Source: Chloroflexota bacterium (GTDB lineage Bacteria > Chloroflexota > Anaerolineae > UBA1429). Taken from it: 49,695 nucleotides of DNA. The notes beneath the pieces are model-generated. The model did not search any database and was not told the origin of the DNA. It was given only the letters and a program-made list of their open reading frames with translations. Below are positions 1 to 8,429 of this stretch, one piece after another. The DNA is taken from the NCBI GenBank assembly GCA_019873625.1, contig JAIOAW010000018.1, positions 1 through 49,695 of the forward strand, read 5' to 3'. Made by a program: the position numbers and the translations under genes. Position 1 is the first letter of the stretch, and every line of letters starts with the position of its first letter.

Positions 1-205
1 CTGCCTCGCGTGCGGGCCGGGAGGCCCGCGCTCCGATGAAAGAGGAGGAGGCGCGCCTACGGCATTCCCTCTCCCACGTCGAGTGGGAGAGGGTCAGGGT
101 GAGGGGGGGCGCACCGCGGGCCAGGAGGCCCGTGCGATAGGGAGGGGGAGCGCGAGGCTCCCGCCTCGCACGCAGGCCAGGAGGCCCGTGCTCCCACGGG
201 GGAGC
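1..205. repeat. Intergenic dispersed inverted-repeat block, copy 1
   Basis: No gene is supported here. The stretch holds GC-rich palindromes: GCGGGCC/GGCCCGC arms at 12-18 and 23-29, and an 11-bp perfect inverted repeat with arms at 67-77 and 83-93 around a 5-nt loop. The same palindrome recurs at 6449-6475, and related GGGCC-AGGA-GGCCC text recurs at 46981-47031. This looks like a species-specific REP-like intergenic element. An open frame on the minus strand crosses it but has no gene-like features. Confidence 0.6.
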
Positions 206-214
206 ATCGGCTTC

Positions 215-243
215 TTGGCGCCATAGGCCCTCCTGTGTATAAT
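215..243 (+). promoter_or_regulatory. Sigma70-type promoter for yebC-ruvC-ruvA
   Basis: TTGGCG at 215-220 and TATAAT at 238-243 are separated by 17 nt. Transcription would start near 250. A strong Shine-Dalgarno (AGAGGAGG, 274-281) precedes the yebC ATG at 288. Confidence 0.65.
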
Positions 244-287
244 AAAAGAGCAAATGGGTCTGACGTGGGGTAAAGAGGAGGTGCAGG

Positions 288-1049
288 ATGTCTGGACATA
301 GCAAGTGGGCCACCATCAAAAGGACCAAGTCGGCGAACGACGCCAAGCGTGGTCAACTGTTCACCCGCTTGGGGCGCGAAATTATGATCGCCGTGCGCGA
401 AGGCGGCCCGGACCCCGAAAGTAACTTCCGCCTGCGCCTTGTCATTGATAAGGCGAAACGCGCTAATATGCCCAAAGAGAACATCGAACGCGCCATCAAG
501 CGCGGTGCTGGCGAGGGCGGCGATGCCGCGGAACTGTACGAATGCATTTACGAGGGGTACGGCCCTAACGGCACGGCCATCTTGGTGCAGGCGTTGACCG
601 ACAACCGCAACCGCACGGTCTCGGAGGTGCGGCATACCTTCTCGCGCTATGGGGGCAACCTCGGCGCTGACGGCTGCGTATCGTGGATGTTCTCTCGCAA
701 AGGGTATATCACCGTCCGCGTGGGCGATGCCGACCCCGACGAGATCGCCTTAGCGGCGATTGACGCCGGCGCCGAAGACGTCGAAACCGAGGGCGAATTC
801 GTCAACATCTATACCCAGCCCAACGATTTCAAGGCCGTGCAGGAGGCTCTAGAGGCCGCCGGCTATGAAATCGAAGATGCGCAACTTTCCTGGGTGCCCC
901 AAAGCAGCCTCACCCTCGATGAGCAATCCACCCTCAAGACGATGAAACTCATCGAGGCCCTGGAAGATCTCGAAGACGTCCAGCAGGTCTATACCAATTT
1001 GGATATCCAGGATGAGGTCATCGCCAAGTTTGAGAGCCAAGCGGCGTAA
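288..1049 (+). CDS. yebC: YebC/PmpR-family DNA-binding/translation factor
   Basis: The 253-residue product matches the usual ~250-residue length of the YebC/TACO1 family. It opens with the typical MSGHSKWATIK start, followed by the basic N-terminal domain with the GREI segment. The middle carries the family's conserved YEGYGPNG stretch and the NRTVSEVRH segment. Family members have been described as transcriptional regulators and as factors easing translation of proline-rich stretches; which applies here cannot be told. It is first in a row with ruvC and ruvA, a common bacterial order (yebC-ruvC-ruvA-ruvB), with only 6 bp before ruvC. The start is fixed by an AGAGGAGG ribosome-binding site 6 nt upstream. 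Confidence 0.95.
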   Translation: MSGHSKWATIKRTKSANDAKRGQLFTRLGREIMIAVREGGPDPESNFRLRLVIDKAKRANMPKENIERAIKRGAGEGGDAAELYECIYEGYGPNGTAILVQALTDNRNRTVSEVRHTFSRYGGNLGADGCVSWMFSRKGYITVRVGDADPDEIALAAIDAGAEDVETEGEFVNIYTQPNDFKAVQEALEAAGYEIEDAQLSWVPQSSLTLDEQSTLKTMKLIEALEDLEDVQQVYTNLDIQDEVIAKFESQAA

Positions 1050-1055
1050 GGCGCG

Positions 1056-1559
1056 ATGTTGGTGCTGGGCCTTGACCCAGGGCTGGCCACAACGGGTTAC
1101 GGCTTGGTGCAGAAGGATGGCCGCGACCTCAAGGCCGTGGCCTATGGCGTGTTGAAAACGCCGGCCGACCTCCCCGTGGCGGAGCGGCTGGCGCTCTTGC
1201 ATCGGGCTTTGCTCGATCTCCTCGCGGCGTATCGCCCCCAGGCAGCGGCCGTCGAGGAACTTTTTTTCAGCACAAATGCGCGCACGGCCATCGTCGTGGG
1301 CGAGGCGCGGGGCGTTATCCTCCTCACGTTGGCCCAGGCCCAGGTGCCCATTGCGGAATATACGCCCCTGCAAGTGAAGCAGGCCATCACGGGCTATGGC
1401 CAGGCCGAAAAGGCTCAAATGCAGCAGATGGTGCGCCTCCTCTTGAACCTAGAACACCTCCCCCAGCCCGATGACGCCGCCGATGCACTCGCCGTGGCCA
1501 TCTGCCATCACCATACGGCGCAAACGCTCTCGTTTATTCGGCAAGAGGATTCTCTTTAA
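1056..1559 (+). CDS. ruvC: Crossover junction endodeoxyribonuclease RuvC
   Basis: RuvC resolves Holliday junctions left by recombination, working with the RuvAB branch-migration motor. The 167-residue product has the RNase-H-like fold markers: GLDPGLATTGYG at the N terminus (first catalytic Asp), VEELFFSTN (catalytic Glu) and DDAADALAVAICH near the C terminus (last catalytic Asp residues). Length is normal. It lies 6 bp after yebC and 11 bp before ruvA, so the three are almost certainly co-transcribed. ruvB is not in the window. Confidence 0.96.
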   Translation: MLVLGLDPGLATTGYGLVQKDGRDLKAVAYGVLKTPADLPVAERLALLHRALLDLLAAYRPQAAAVEELFFSTNARTAIVVGEARGVILLTLAQAQVPIAEYTPLQVKQAITGYGQAEKAQMQQMVRLLLNLEHLPQPDDAADALAVAICHHHTAQTLSFIRQEDSL

Positions 1560-1570
1560 GGAAGGGGACG

Positions 1571-2149
1571 ATGATCGCCAGCCTCGAGGGGTGCGTCAAG
1601 GCCATCCGCTCGCATTCGCTCATCCTCGACGTGGCCGGCGTGGGGTTTGAGGTGTATCCCCCTGCCCCCCTGCTCGAGGCGGTGCGCGTTGGCCAACCGC
1701 TCACCCTCTATACCTATATGCACGTGCGCGAAGGGAACATCGCCCTGTATGGCTTTCTCACCTTGGAGGAACATGACCTCTTTGAGACCCTCCTCGGCGT
1801 GAACGGCATCGGCCCTCGGACGGCGCTCTCTGTGCTTTCGATGCTCTCTCCGGACGCGCTGCGGGCCATCATCGCCCAAGGGAATGCCGCCGCCCTGGCA
1901 CGCATCCCCGGCATCGGCGCCAAGACGGCCCAACGCCTCATCCTCGACCTCAAAGATAAAATCGGCCTCCCCCTGGGGAACGTTTCGCTTTCCCCCCTGC
2001 AAGAGGCCGATGTGGATGTCATCAACGCCCTAACGGCCCTTGGTTACAGCCTGGCCGAGGCACAAAGGGCGCTCCAGGCCATCCCACCCGAGGCGAAAAA
2101 CCTGGATGAGCGGATCCTGGCGGCTTTGCGTTCGCTGGCGAGAGGATGA
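1571..2149 (+). CDS. ruvA: Holliday junction branch migration protein RuvA
   Basis: RuvA binds the four-way junction as a tetramer and loads the RuvB motor. The 192-residue protein has the N-terminal OB-like domain (starting MIASLEG), two helix-hairpin-helix motifs (GVNGIGPRTA and IPGIGAKTA) in the centre and a C-terminal domain III (residues ~145-192) that contacts RuvB. A GGAAGGGG ribosome-binding site precedes the ATG. The gene ends 6 bp from the stop of a convergent gene. I see no hairpin terminator in that gap, so transcripts from the two sides may overlap. Confidence 0.96.
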   Translation: MIASLEGCVKAIRSHSLILDVAGVGFEVYPPAPLLEAVRVGQPLTLYTYMHVREGNIALYGFLTLEEHDLFETLLGVNGIGPRTALSVLSMLSPDALRAIIAQGNAAALARIPGIGAKTAQRLILDLKDKIGLPLGNVSLSPLQEADVDVINALTALGYSLAEAQRALQAIPPEAKNLDERILAALRSLARG

Positions 2150-2155
2150 GGAAAG

Positions 2156-3511
2156 TCAGGGCACGGGCGGGCGATAGGTCAGCATCTGGAGCCACTCGCC
2201 GGGCACCCAGTTCAGAACCTGCGGCGCCAACCCCACCCCAATGAGCAACGCCCCCAATAAGAGGACCAAGATGGCCGGCGCGATCATCTCTCGCCGGCTG
2301 CCGGGCAAAGGCGCTGGCTCCAGGCCATGGATCAGCAACCGCACGAACCCCCAGGCCGGGCCAAGGCTCAACAGGGCCAAGGCCGCTGCCCACCCCGAAA
2401 ACCGATCGGCCAAGAGGCGATATAGCCCCAGGCGCCCCCAAAAGCCGGCCATCGCCGGCATCCCCGCGAGCGAAAGCCCCCCTGCGACCGCGCTCAAGAG
2501 GGCAAACGGCGCGCGCCGTGCGGCCCCATAGAGGCTTGAGAGGGCATCTTCGCCAAAAGAGCGGCGCAAAAGGCCGCTTGCCAGGGCCGCGGTGGCCAGG
2601 GCGATGTTGTGGAACGCCAGGTGAAGCATCGCGGCGTCTATCGCGGCGCCTTGGCGTAGGCTCACCCCCACGAGGATAAGCCCCCAATCGGCAAGGGCCG
2701 CATAGGCCAAGAGGCGCCCAAGGCGCCTTTGGGCCGCCGCGGCCAGGCAGGCCCCTCCAAAGGTGCCCATCCCCAGGATGCGCAGGAGGTCAGCCATCTG
2801 CACCTGCCCAAGTGGCGCCACGAGGAAGGAGGGATCGCCAAAGCGCAGGAGGGCCGTTGTGCTCATCATCGCGCCCAGCACGATGACGGCCACCGGGGCG
2901 CCCTCGCCGGCCACCTGGGGGAACCAGAGGGAAAAAGGGAAAAGCCCCGTCAGGAGCGCGAGGGCCAGGGTCAAGATGAAAGCGACTCCCTCCGGCGGGA
3001 GGCCCGCGCTCCTCCCGGCGGCCAGTGCCTCGGCGCCCTGGGCGGCCATCAGGAGCAAAATGCCCCCCAACACGAGGAGCGTCAAAGTGCGGCTGCCGAT
3101 CATCGCCGCCTCTCCGTGGGGGCTGGGCACGAGCATAGCCGCCGAGAGCGCCCCCCCTAGGAAGAGCAACCCAGCCACGACGGCGCTCGTGGCCATCAGC
3201 GCCGCCGCCCAAAATCCCAAGGCCACCAATCCCAAAGGCCAAACAAGGCTCCCCTGGGGGAGCGCGTAGGCATACAAAAAGGCTGCCGCCATCAAGAGGG
3301 CGAGGAGGGCCAAGTGCGCTGCCGAGGTGGCGGGCAGGCTGAACGGCCTCCCCAAGATCACGATGGGCGCTGCGCCCGAGGAAGACATAGCCAGCACGGC
3401 CACCACCATACAGGCCGCGGCGCTGAGCGGGGCGGCGAGTAAGCGCGCCTTGCGAAGGACCCACACGAGGAGACCTACCCCAAAGGGCACCAGGAATAGC
3501 CCGAGCATCAT
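2156..3511 (-). CDS. NuoN/HyfF-like proton-conducting membrane subunit, degenerate
   Basis: A 451-residue polytopic membrane protein of the antiporter-like family shared by complex I (NuoL/M/N), Mrp antiporters and hydrogenase-4. The family fingerprint is recognisable at LFPFSLWFPQV (residues ~190-200), which aligns with the conserved PFHxWLPxA loop after TM7. The ion-pathway residues appear lost. The TM5 glutamate position reads LFLGGALS (116-123), and the TM7 lysine normally about seven residues before the PFH motif is absent. ATGA overlap with the HyfE-like gene (the ATG ATG start shares its stop) means translational coupling. No catalytic hydrogenase or Nuo peripheral arm is adjacent. It could be a structural subunit of a membrane complex rather than a pump. 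The start could be either of the two consecutive ATGs. Confidence 0.7.
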   Translation of the reverse strand: MMLGLFLVPFGVGLLVWVLRKARLLAAPLSAAACMVVAVLAMSSSGAAPIVILGRPFSLPATSAAHLALLALLMAAAFLYAYALPQGSLVWPLGLVALGFWAAALMATSAVVAGLLFLGGALSAAMLVPSPHGEAAMIGSRTLTLLVLGGILLLMAAQGAEALAAGRSAGLPPEGVAFILTLALALLTGLFPFSLWFPQVAGEGAPVAVIVLGAMMSTTALLRFGDPSFLVAPLGQVQMADLLRILGMGTFGGACLAAAAQRRLGRLLAYAALADWGLILVGVSLRQGAAIDAAMLHLAFHNIALATAALASGLLRRSFGEDALSSLYGAARRAPFALLSAVAGGLSLAGMPAMAGFWGRLGLYRLLADRFSGWAAALALLSLGPAWGFVRLLIHGLEPAPLPGSRREMIAPAILVLLLGALLIGVGLAPQVLNWVPGEWLQMLTYRPPVP

Positions 3512-4158
3512 AGGGCGCTCGCCTCCCGTTGGGCCTCAAGCCACATCTCCGTGGTATAGACGAGGGCTAAGGCCAGCATCACGTCTAGGATGCTCACCAA
3601 ACCGATGACGAGAAGCCCTCTCTCCACCGCCAAGTAAAGGCCTTCGCAGCCAGAGACGATCAAGATCAGGCCGATGCCGCGCCGCAAAGGGCCCTCCCCC
3701 ACCAAGGCCACCACCAGGCCCAACGCGGCGACCCAATATCCCGCCAGGGCCAAGGGGCGCGGCACGAGCGCCAAGGGGTAAGCGCTCCACACGCCATAAG
3801 CCAGCAGCCCCCCAAGCGCTAGAGCCGAAAGGTTGAACAGCATCCCAGGCCTTCTGCGCCCTCTTTGAGCGAGTGCCGCTTCCCGTTCGCGGCGGGCCAT
3901 CTGCCGCTGGGCGCGCCAGGCGCTGAGGTAAAGCATCATCGAAATCCCCACGGCAAGCACCCCCCGCGCCAGGGCCACTGCCGCATATACGTGCGGCAAA
4001 GTGAGCAGGCCGAGAAGGGCATATTGCACCAAGAGGGCCAAACTGCTCACCCGGCGATCTTCAAAGGCGAGGAAGATCATCAAAAGCGCCAAGACGGCCC
4101 CCACCTGGATGGGGCGCAGCCCTTGGGCGATGCGAGCAAGCCACTCGAGCGCTACCAT
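3508..4158 (-). CDS. Hydrogenase-4 component E-like (HyfE/NuoK-related) membrane protein
   Basis: With the start at the ATG in 4158-4156 (4 bp after the upstream gene's stop) the product is 216 residues, the length I recall for E. coli HyfE. It is almost entirely hydrophobic, with about six to seven membrane spans, a basic cytoplasmic loop (residues ~75-100, rich in Arg) and a NuoK-like distribution of segments. HyfE-type proteins combine a NuoK-like part with extra helices and sit between the antiporter subunits and the rest of a membrane hydrogenase. Assignment rests mainly on length, hydropathy and position between two antiporter-like subunits; no diagnostic motif was seen. A longer start (4182 or 4260) would overlap the upstream gene. 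Confidence 0.55.
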   Translation of the reverse strand: MVALEWLARIAQGLRPIQVGAVLALLMIFLAFEDRRVSSLALLVQYALLGLLTLPHVYAAVALARGVLAVGISMMLYLSAWRAQRQMARREREAALAQRGRRRPGMLFNLSALALGGLLAYGVWSAYPLALVPRPLALAGYWVAALGLVVALVGEGPLRRGIGLILIVSGCEGLYLAVERGLLVIGLVSILDVMLALALVYTTEMWLEAQREASAL

Positions 4159-4162
4159 CCGC

Positions 4163-5812
4163 TCACCGACGCCTTTCGACATACAACAAGATAATCGCGA
4201 TACCCCAAACGAGGGTCCAGGCCAAATAAAAACGCCTCTCGATGGCGGCGAGGATGTCATCGGCCAAGGTCTGAAGGCGGATGAGGACCTCCTCGATGAG
4301 GTAGATGAGCCAATCGAGCAGGAGGAGGCCGCGAAGAACCCGTAAGGCGCGCCCCCACAGGTCGGGCAACCCCTCTAAAATGCGCCCCAGCCCATAGCCG
4401 CCTAAGAAAGGCCCCAAAAGGGCGAGATACGTCAGCGTGCCGAGGAGTTCGGAAGAACCCTCCCAGACGGGGGTGAGGCGCATTCCGCCCCACACCCCCA
4501 AGGCCAGGCGGGGGGCTATGCCCAAGGCGAGGTCCCCCGCGATCAAGATCGCTATGCCCCCTACCGCCGCCCAGCGCGGCCAACGCTTCCGGTCAACAGG
4601 GGCAGCCGAGGCCTCGATAGGCGCCGTCAGGCAGCGCCAAATGGGAACCGCCGTCAATAAGAGCGAGAAGGACCCCCAGAAAAGAACGGGCGGCAGGCCC
4701 CCTAGCCAGGCCTGGCGCAGAAAGGCCCAATGGGCAAGGAACCCCGGCGTGAGGGGCACTCCCAAAAGGGCGAGGAGCGCCCAAACCCTGGCCACCTGCC
4801 CCCAGCTGCTTCCACCTTGGAGGGACGCTACGCTAGCGCGCCAGAGCGCGGCGATGAGAATTATGTTGAGGATCGCAACCCAGGCGATGGCCGGCCCCTC
4901 CATAGGGGCTAGAAACGGCGCCAAAAGGGCCATAACCAGCCGATTGAGAACGATATAGGCAAAGGCCACCGAGAAATCGGGCGTGAGCGCGGCGAGAAGG
5001 CCCGTCCCCCCCAAGGTAATGGCGCCAAGGGCAGCCCAAGGCCCTTGTGGAGCCAAGGGCTGTGGAGATAGGGTGAACAGCCTCCCCCATAGAAACGCGC
5101 CCATCACGAGGGAAGGGAAATAGGTCTCGGCGCGTTCCAAGAGGCGCCCCGAAAGGGAAGGGATGGCCATCTTGAGGAGGGCGCTGAAAAGAAGGATCCT
5201 CAACGCCCAAGGCGAGGCGGGCACGTTGGCCCAGGTCGTCCTCCCCTGCGAGGCGGTGAGGGAGGCCGCCGCACTGATGAGGAGGAACAGGGCGGCCAAG
5301 CCACCCCAGGCGTTCCATAGGGTGCGGCGCCGCTCTTCGCCGAAGGCGCGCACGGCATGGATCGAGGCCGTAGCCATCTCGCCCACTGCCCAAGCGAGGC
5401 AGAGCATCGGCAGATTCCCCGCGCTCAAGGCCGCCAGGCTCGCTCCATAGAGCACCAGGAGCGCGGCCATCTCCAGGCGGCCACGGGAAAGTATCTGCCC
5501 CATCAGGAGGGGGATGGCGTTCATCAGGGCATTCACGCCTAAAAGGAAAGCGGCCCCCCACCGGGCTGGGGCATCCCACTGGATGATAAGGCCTTCTGAG
5601 AGAAAGGAGAGGGGAGAAGGCACAGGCGCGGCTATCTCGTGCCTAGCCGTCGTCGCCCAAAGGCTGAAGGCGGTGAGGAAAAGCCACCCGACGTACATCC
5701 CCTCTCGGCCGCGCTTGGGCAAAATCCGCTCGGGCCAAAGGCCTACCCCGCATGCCCCCACGAGGGAAATGAGAAGGGGAAAGAGAGGCAAAAGGTTCGC
5801 CGCTTTTGTCAT
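4163..5812 (-). CDS. NuoL/HyfB-like proton-conducting membrane subunit
   Basis: A 549-residue multi-spanning membrane protein of the antiporter-like family (NuoL/M/N, HyfB/F, MrpA/D). In contrast to its downstream paralogue it keeps candidates for the two key ion-pathway residues: Glu145 in LAWAVGEMATAS (TM5-like) and Lys214 in SALLKMAIPSL (TM7-like). The usual PFHxWLP loop after the lysine is replaced by PSLSGRLLER. The C-terminal ~100 residues hold a long amphipathic stretch before a last helix, reminiscent of the NuoL lateral helix. It is the first of three coupled membrane subunits. The partner soluble enzyme is not visible beside it. Confidence 0.72.
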   Translation of the reverse strand: MTKAANLLPLFPLLISLVGACGVGLWPERILPKRGREGMYVGWLFLTAFSLWATTARHEIAAPVPSPLSFLSEGLIIQWDAPARWGAAFLLGVNALMNAIPLLMGQILSRGRLEMAALLVLYGASLAALSAGNLPMLCLAWAVGEMATASIHAVRAFGEERRRTLWNAWGGLAALFLLISAAASLTASQGRTTWANVPASPWALRILLFSALLKMAIPSLSGRLLERAETYFPSLVMGAFLWGRLFTLSPQPLAPQGPWAALGAITLGGTGLLAALTPDFSVAFAYIVLNRLVMALLAPFLAPMEGPAIAWVAILNIILIAALWRASVASLQGGSSWGQVARVWALLALLGVPLTPGFLAHWAFLRQAWLGGLPPVLFWGSFSLLLTAVPIWRCLTAPIEASAAPVDRKRWPRWAAVGGIAILIAGDLALGIAPRLALGVWGGMRLTPVWEGSSELLGTLTYLALLGPFLGGYGLGRILEGLPDLWGRALRVLRGLLLLDWLIYLIEEVLIRLQTLADDILAAIERRFYLAWTLVWGIAIILLYVERRR

Positions 5813-5899
5813 GCCATCGGCTCACTGCCAGGATACGGCGCCCCTCCATGATGGGCGCCCGGAGCCTGAACGCTCATAGCCCAGCGCCCGCAGGGCGCT

Positions 5900-6271
5900 T
5901 TAGGCCATGGCCACTTGGATATCGGGGCGGTCAATGTACAAGAGCACCACGCCCGAGAGGATGATCGAAACGACCGTCGTGCCTACGAGCCAGTAATCCA
6001 CAGGGTTGCCGGGCTTACCTCCCTGCACGGCATGGCTCACCGTGACGAGCACCCGCACGATGATATTGAACCCTTGGAGGAAAATCGAGGCCACGCGGCT
6101 CCAGGCCTGGCGTCGCAAAAGGCTCACCCCGAGCAAGGCAAAGAGCGCGGCGATCACCGCCCAAAGGGCTGGGCTGATGGCGCGCAGCGTCTGTGGGGGG
6201 AGGATCAAAGGCGGCACCCACTGCAACAGCGCCACGACAAACAATCCGCGAGGCAAAGGAGCCCTTTTCAT
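5900..6271 (-). CDS. Small four-helix membrane protein of unknown function
   Basis: The 123-residue product has about four hydrophobic segments (residues ~8-24, 33-50, 62-80, 95-115) joined by short loops. I do not recognise a family. An AGGAGGGG ribosome-binding site lies upstream of the ATG at a long spacing. It precedes the three antiporter-like genes on the same strand (88 bp from stop to the next start), so it may be the first gene of that operon. Confidence 0.6.
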   Translation of the reverse strand: MKRAPLPRGLFVVALLQWVPPLILPPQTLRAISPALWAVIAALFALLGVSLLRRQAWSRVASIFLQGFNIIVRVLVTVSHAVQGGKPGNPVDYWLVGTTVVSIILSGVVLLYIDRPDIQVAMA

Positions 6272-6354
6272 CTCTCAGATCCCCTCCTAGGATGCCCCGA
6301 TTATAGCGAGAGGAAGGGGCCGCGTCAAAAGGGGGTGCGCATTATGGAATGCCG

Positions 6355-6482
6355 TGTGGCAGGCGCCTCGCGCTCCCCTCTCACCCCGGAGTGCGGGCCT
6401 CTGGCCCGCGACGCGAGGCGGGAGCCTCGCGCTCCCCCCTCACCCTGGCCCTCTCCCACTCGAGGTGGGAGAGGGAACGCCG
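6355..6482. repeat. Intergenic dispersed inverted-repeat block, copy 2
   Basis: GC-rich non-coding stretch sharing text with the block at 1-205, on the opposite strand. It holds the same perfect 11-bp inverted repeat (arms 6449-6459 and 6465-6475, 5-nt loop) and GCGAGGCGGGAGCCTCGC-type palindromes before it. It lies between divergent genes, just upstream of the promoter of the BFN gene. Confidence 0.6.
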
Positions 6483-6532
6483 TATGCGCGTGCCTCGCGC
6501 CTTTCCGCCAACATACATCCCGCCCCCTTTTG

Positions 6533-6541
6533 TGGTATAAT
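6533..6541 (+). promoter_or_regulatory. Extended -10 promoter upstream of the BFN-dnaB operon
   Basis: TGGTATAAT at 6533-6541 is an extended -10 element; the -35 position (6513-6518) is poor. A ribosome-binding site AAAGGAGGG (6554-6562 region) follows, and translation starts at 6569. Confidence 0.55.
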
Positions 6542-6568
6542 GACCTTGCTCGAAAGGAGGGATGCCTT

Positions 6569-7060
6569 ATGATAGAGCTCAACGTGTACGCGGTGCTCTA
6601 TAGCCTGCTCTCGCGGCATCGCATCGTACTCCTGAAAGAAGTCCTCGGAGAGCGCTATTTGCCGGTCTGGATCGGCCAGAATGAGTCGGAGGCCATCGCG
6701 ATGCGCCTGCAAGGGGCCGTGGTGCCCCGCCCTTTGACCCATGATCTCTTGGCGAACGTCATCGCCGAGTTGGGCGGAGATGTGCAGTACGTGCTCATCA
6801 ACGATTTACAGAACAGCATCTTTTACGCCCGGCTCGCCATCCAGCACGATGGCGCCCTTCAGATGATTGACTCGCGCCCCAGCGATGCCATTGCCCTTGC
6901 CGTGCGCGTGGATGCGCCCATCTATGTGGCCGAAGAGGTGTTGGATAAGGCCGGCATTACCCCCTCGCCGGATATCCGCCACGGGGGCGGCGGGGAAGAT
7001 GATCTGGACGTCTTTCGCGATTTCGTAGATAACCTCGATTTGGGTGATTTGGAGAATTGA
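6569..7060 (+). CDS. Bifunctional nuclease (BFN, DUF151) domain protein
   Basis: The 163-residue product is a stand-alone BFN domain, a family reported in plants as a bifunctional DNase/RNase and widespread in bacteria as DUF151. The family signature is clear: [19 protein letters not shown] near residues 30-48 and [20 protein letters not shown] near 98-120, ending in an acidic tail. The frame is open far upstream, but the ATG at 6569 follows an AAAGGAGGG site and a TATAAT promoter, so the longer reading is rejected. It lies 4 bp before dnaB and is probably co-transcribed with it. Its role in bacteria is not established. Confidence 0.9.
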   Translation: MIELNVYAVLYSLLSRHRIVLLKEVLGERYLPVWIGQNESEAIAMRLQGAVVPRPLTHDLLANVIAELGGDVQYVLINDLQNSIFYARLAIQHDGALQMIDSRPSDAIALAVRVDAPIYVAEEVLDKAGITPSPDIRHGGGGEDDLDVFRDFVDNLDLGDLEN

Positions 7061-7064
7061 CGCT

Positions 7065-8429
7065 ATGACCGCAGATCGCCTTCCCCCGCAGAATATTGAG
7101 GCGGAGCAGTCGGTGCTGGGCAGCCTGCTGATTGATCCCGACGCGATCCTCAAAGTCTCGACCTTCCTTCGCCCCGAGGATTTTTACCGCGAAACCCACC
7201 AGCGCATCTACAACGCCATCCTGCAACTCCACGAGCGGCGTATGCCCGCCGATTTCATCACCGTGGTAGACGAACTCGAGCGCCAAGGGCAACTCGAGTT
7301 CGTGGGAGGGGCGGCGTACATCACCTCCCTCATCAATATGGTGCCCACCTCCATCCACGTGGAGCACTATGCGCGCATCGTGGAGCGCGCCGCGATGATG
7401 CGCCGCCTCATCACGGCCGCTGGGCAGATCGCCGCTCTGGCTTATGAGGAGCGCGACGATGTGGACGCGGTGATTGACGAGGCCGAACGCATCCTGTTCG
7501 AGGTCTCTCAACGGCGAATCAGCCGGTCGCTCGTGCCCATCAGCGAAATCATCAAATCGTACTATGATCGTATCGAGTTCCTCGTGGAGCACCGCGACCA
7601 GACCCTGGGCGTGCCCACGGGCTTTGCCGATTTGGATCGCCTCTTGGGCGGGTTGCAGCCTTCGGACCTCATCATCATCGCGGCCCGCCCCAGTATGGGC
7701 AAGACGAGCCTGGCCGTCTCCATCGCGATGAATGCGGCGCTCAAACACAACGCCGTGGTAGCCATCTTTACGTTGGAGATGGCCGCTGAGCAACTCGTCC
7801 AGCGAATGATCTCCGGCCAGACGGGCATTGACTCCCAGCGCCTGCGCTTGGGGCGCATCGAGGATATCGAGTGGGAAAAGTTCACCCACGCTAGCGGCGT
7901 CCTTTCGGAAGCGGCCATCTTTATTGATGACACGCCCTCGCCCTCGCCGATGGAGATCCGCACCAAGGCGCGCCGCCTGGCCGCCGAATATGACCTCGAC
8001 CTCATCATCGTGGACTATTTGCAGTTGATGCAGGCCGGCGACCGGCGCGTGGAGAACCGCGTGCAAGAGATTTCCTATATTTCGCGTTCGCTCAAGAGCC
8101 TGGCGCGCGAACTCAAGGTGCCCGTCGTGGCCCTCTCGCAACTCTCGCGCGCCGTCGAGGCCCGGCAGGATAAAATCCCGCAACTGGCCGATCTACGCGA
8201 GAGCGGTTCCATCGAGCAGGATGCCGACGTGGTGATGTTCATCTACCGGGACGAGATGTACAACCCCGATACAGAACGCGCGCACATCGCGGATATCATC
8301 GTCGCCAAGCACCGCAATGGGCCTACGGCGCGCGTTTCCTTGCGCTTCGAGCCGTCGCTCACGCAATTCCAAGATCTCGACTTGCAGAGCGAAGAGTTCT
8401 TTGTCGAAGAAGATTTCGGGCCGCTATGA
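7065..8429 (+). CDS. dnaB: Replicative DNA helicase DnaB
   Basis: DnaB is the hexameric 5'-3' helicase that unwinds DNA at the replication fork. The 454-residue protein starts with the N-terminal DnaB domain ([16 protein letters not shown], residues ~6-21) and has the RecA-like C-terminal domain with Walker [10 protein letters not shown] (~206-214), Walker [13 protein letters not shown] and the family motif [12 protein letters not shown] followed by [17 protein letters not shown]. The ATG at 7065 is chosen because GGAG at 7051-7054 precedes it and the sequence from there matches the family N terminus. The stop overlaps the next start by ATGA, coupling the helicase to the DnaD-like protein and the loader. 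Confidence 0.96.
   Translation: MTADRLPPQNIEAEQSVLGSLLIDPDAILKVSTFLRPEDFYRETHQRIYNAILQLHERRMPADFITVVDELERQGQLEFVGGAAYITSLINMVPTSIHVEHYARIVERAAMMRRLITAAGQIAALAYEERDDVDAVIDEAERILFEVSQRRISRSLVPISEIIKSYYDRIEFLVEHRDQTLGVPTGFADLDRLLGGLQPSDLIIIAARPSMGKTSLAVSIAMNAALKHNAVVAIFTLEMAAEQLVQRMISGQTGIDSQRLRLGRIEDIEWEKFTHASGVLSEAAIFIDDTPSPSPMEIRTKARRLAAEYDLDLIIVDYLQLMQAGDRRVENRVQEISYISRSLKSLARELKVPVVALSQLSRAVEARQDKIPQLADLRESGSIEQDADVVMFIYRDEMYNPDTERAHIADIIVAKHRNGPTARVSLRFEPSLTQFQDLDLQSEEFFVEEDFGPL

Noticed and set aside
57-635. Minus-strand open frame crossing the first intergenic repeat and yebC
   Set aside because: It covers a repeat block and the antisense of yebC. No ribosome-binding site or homology-like content.
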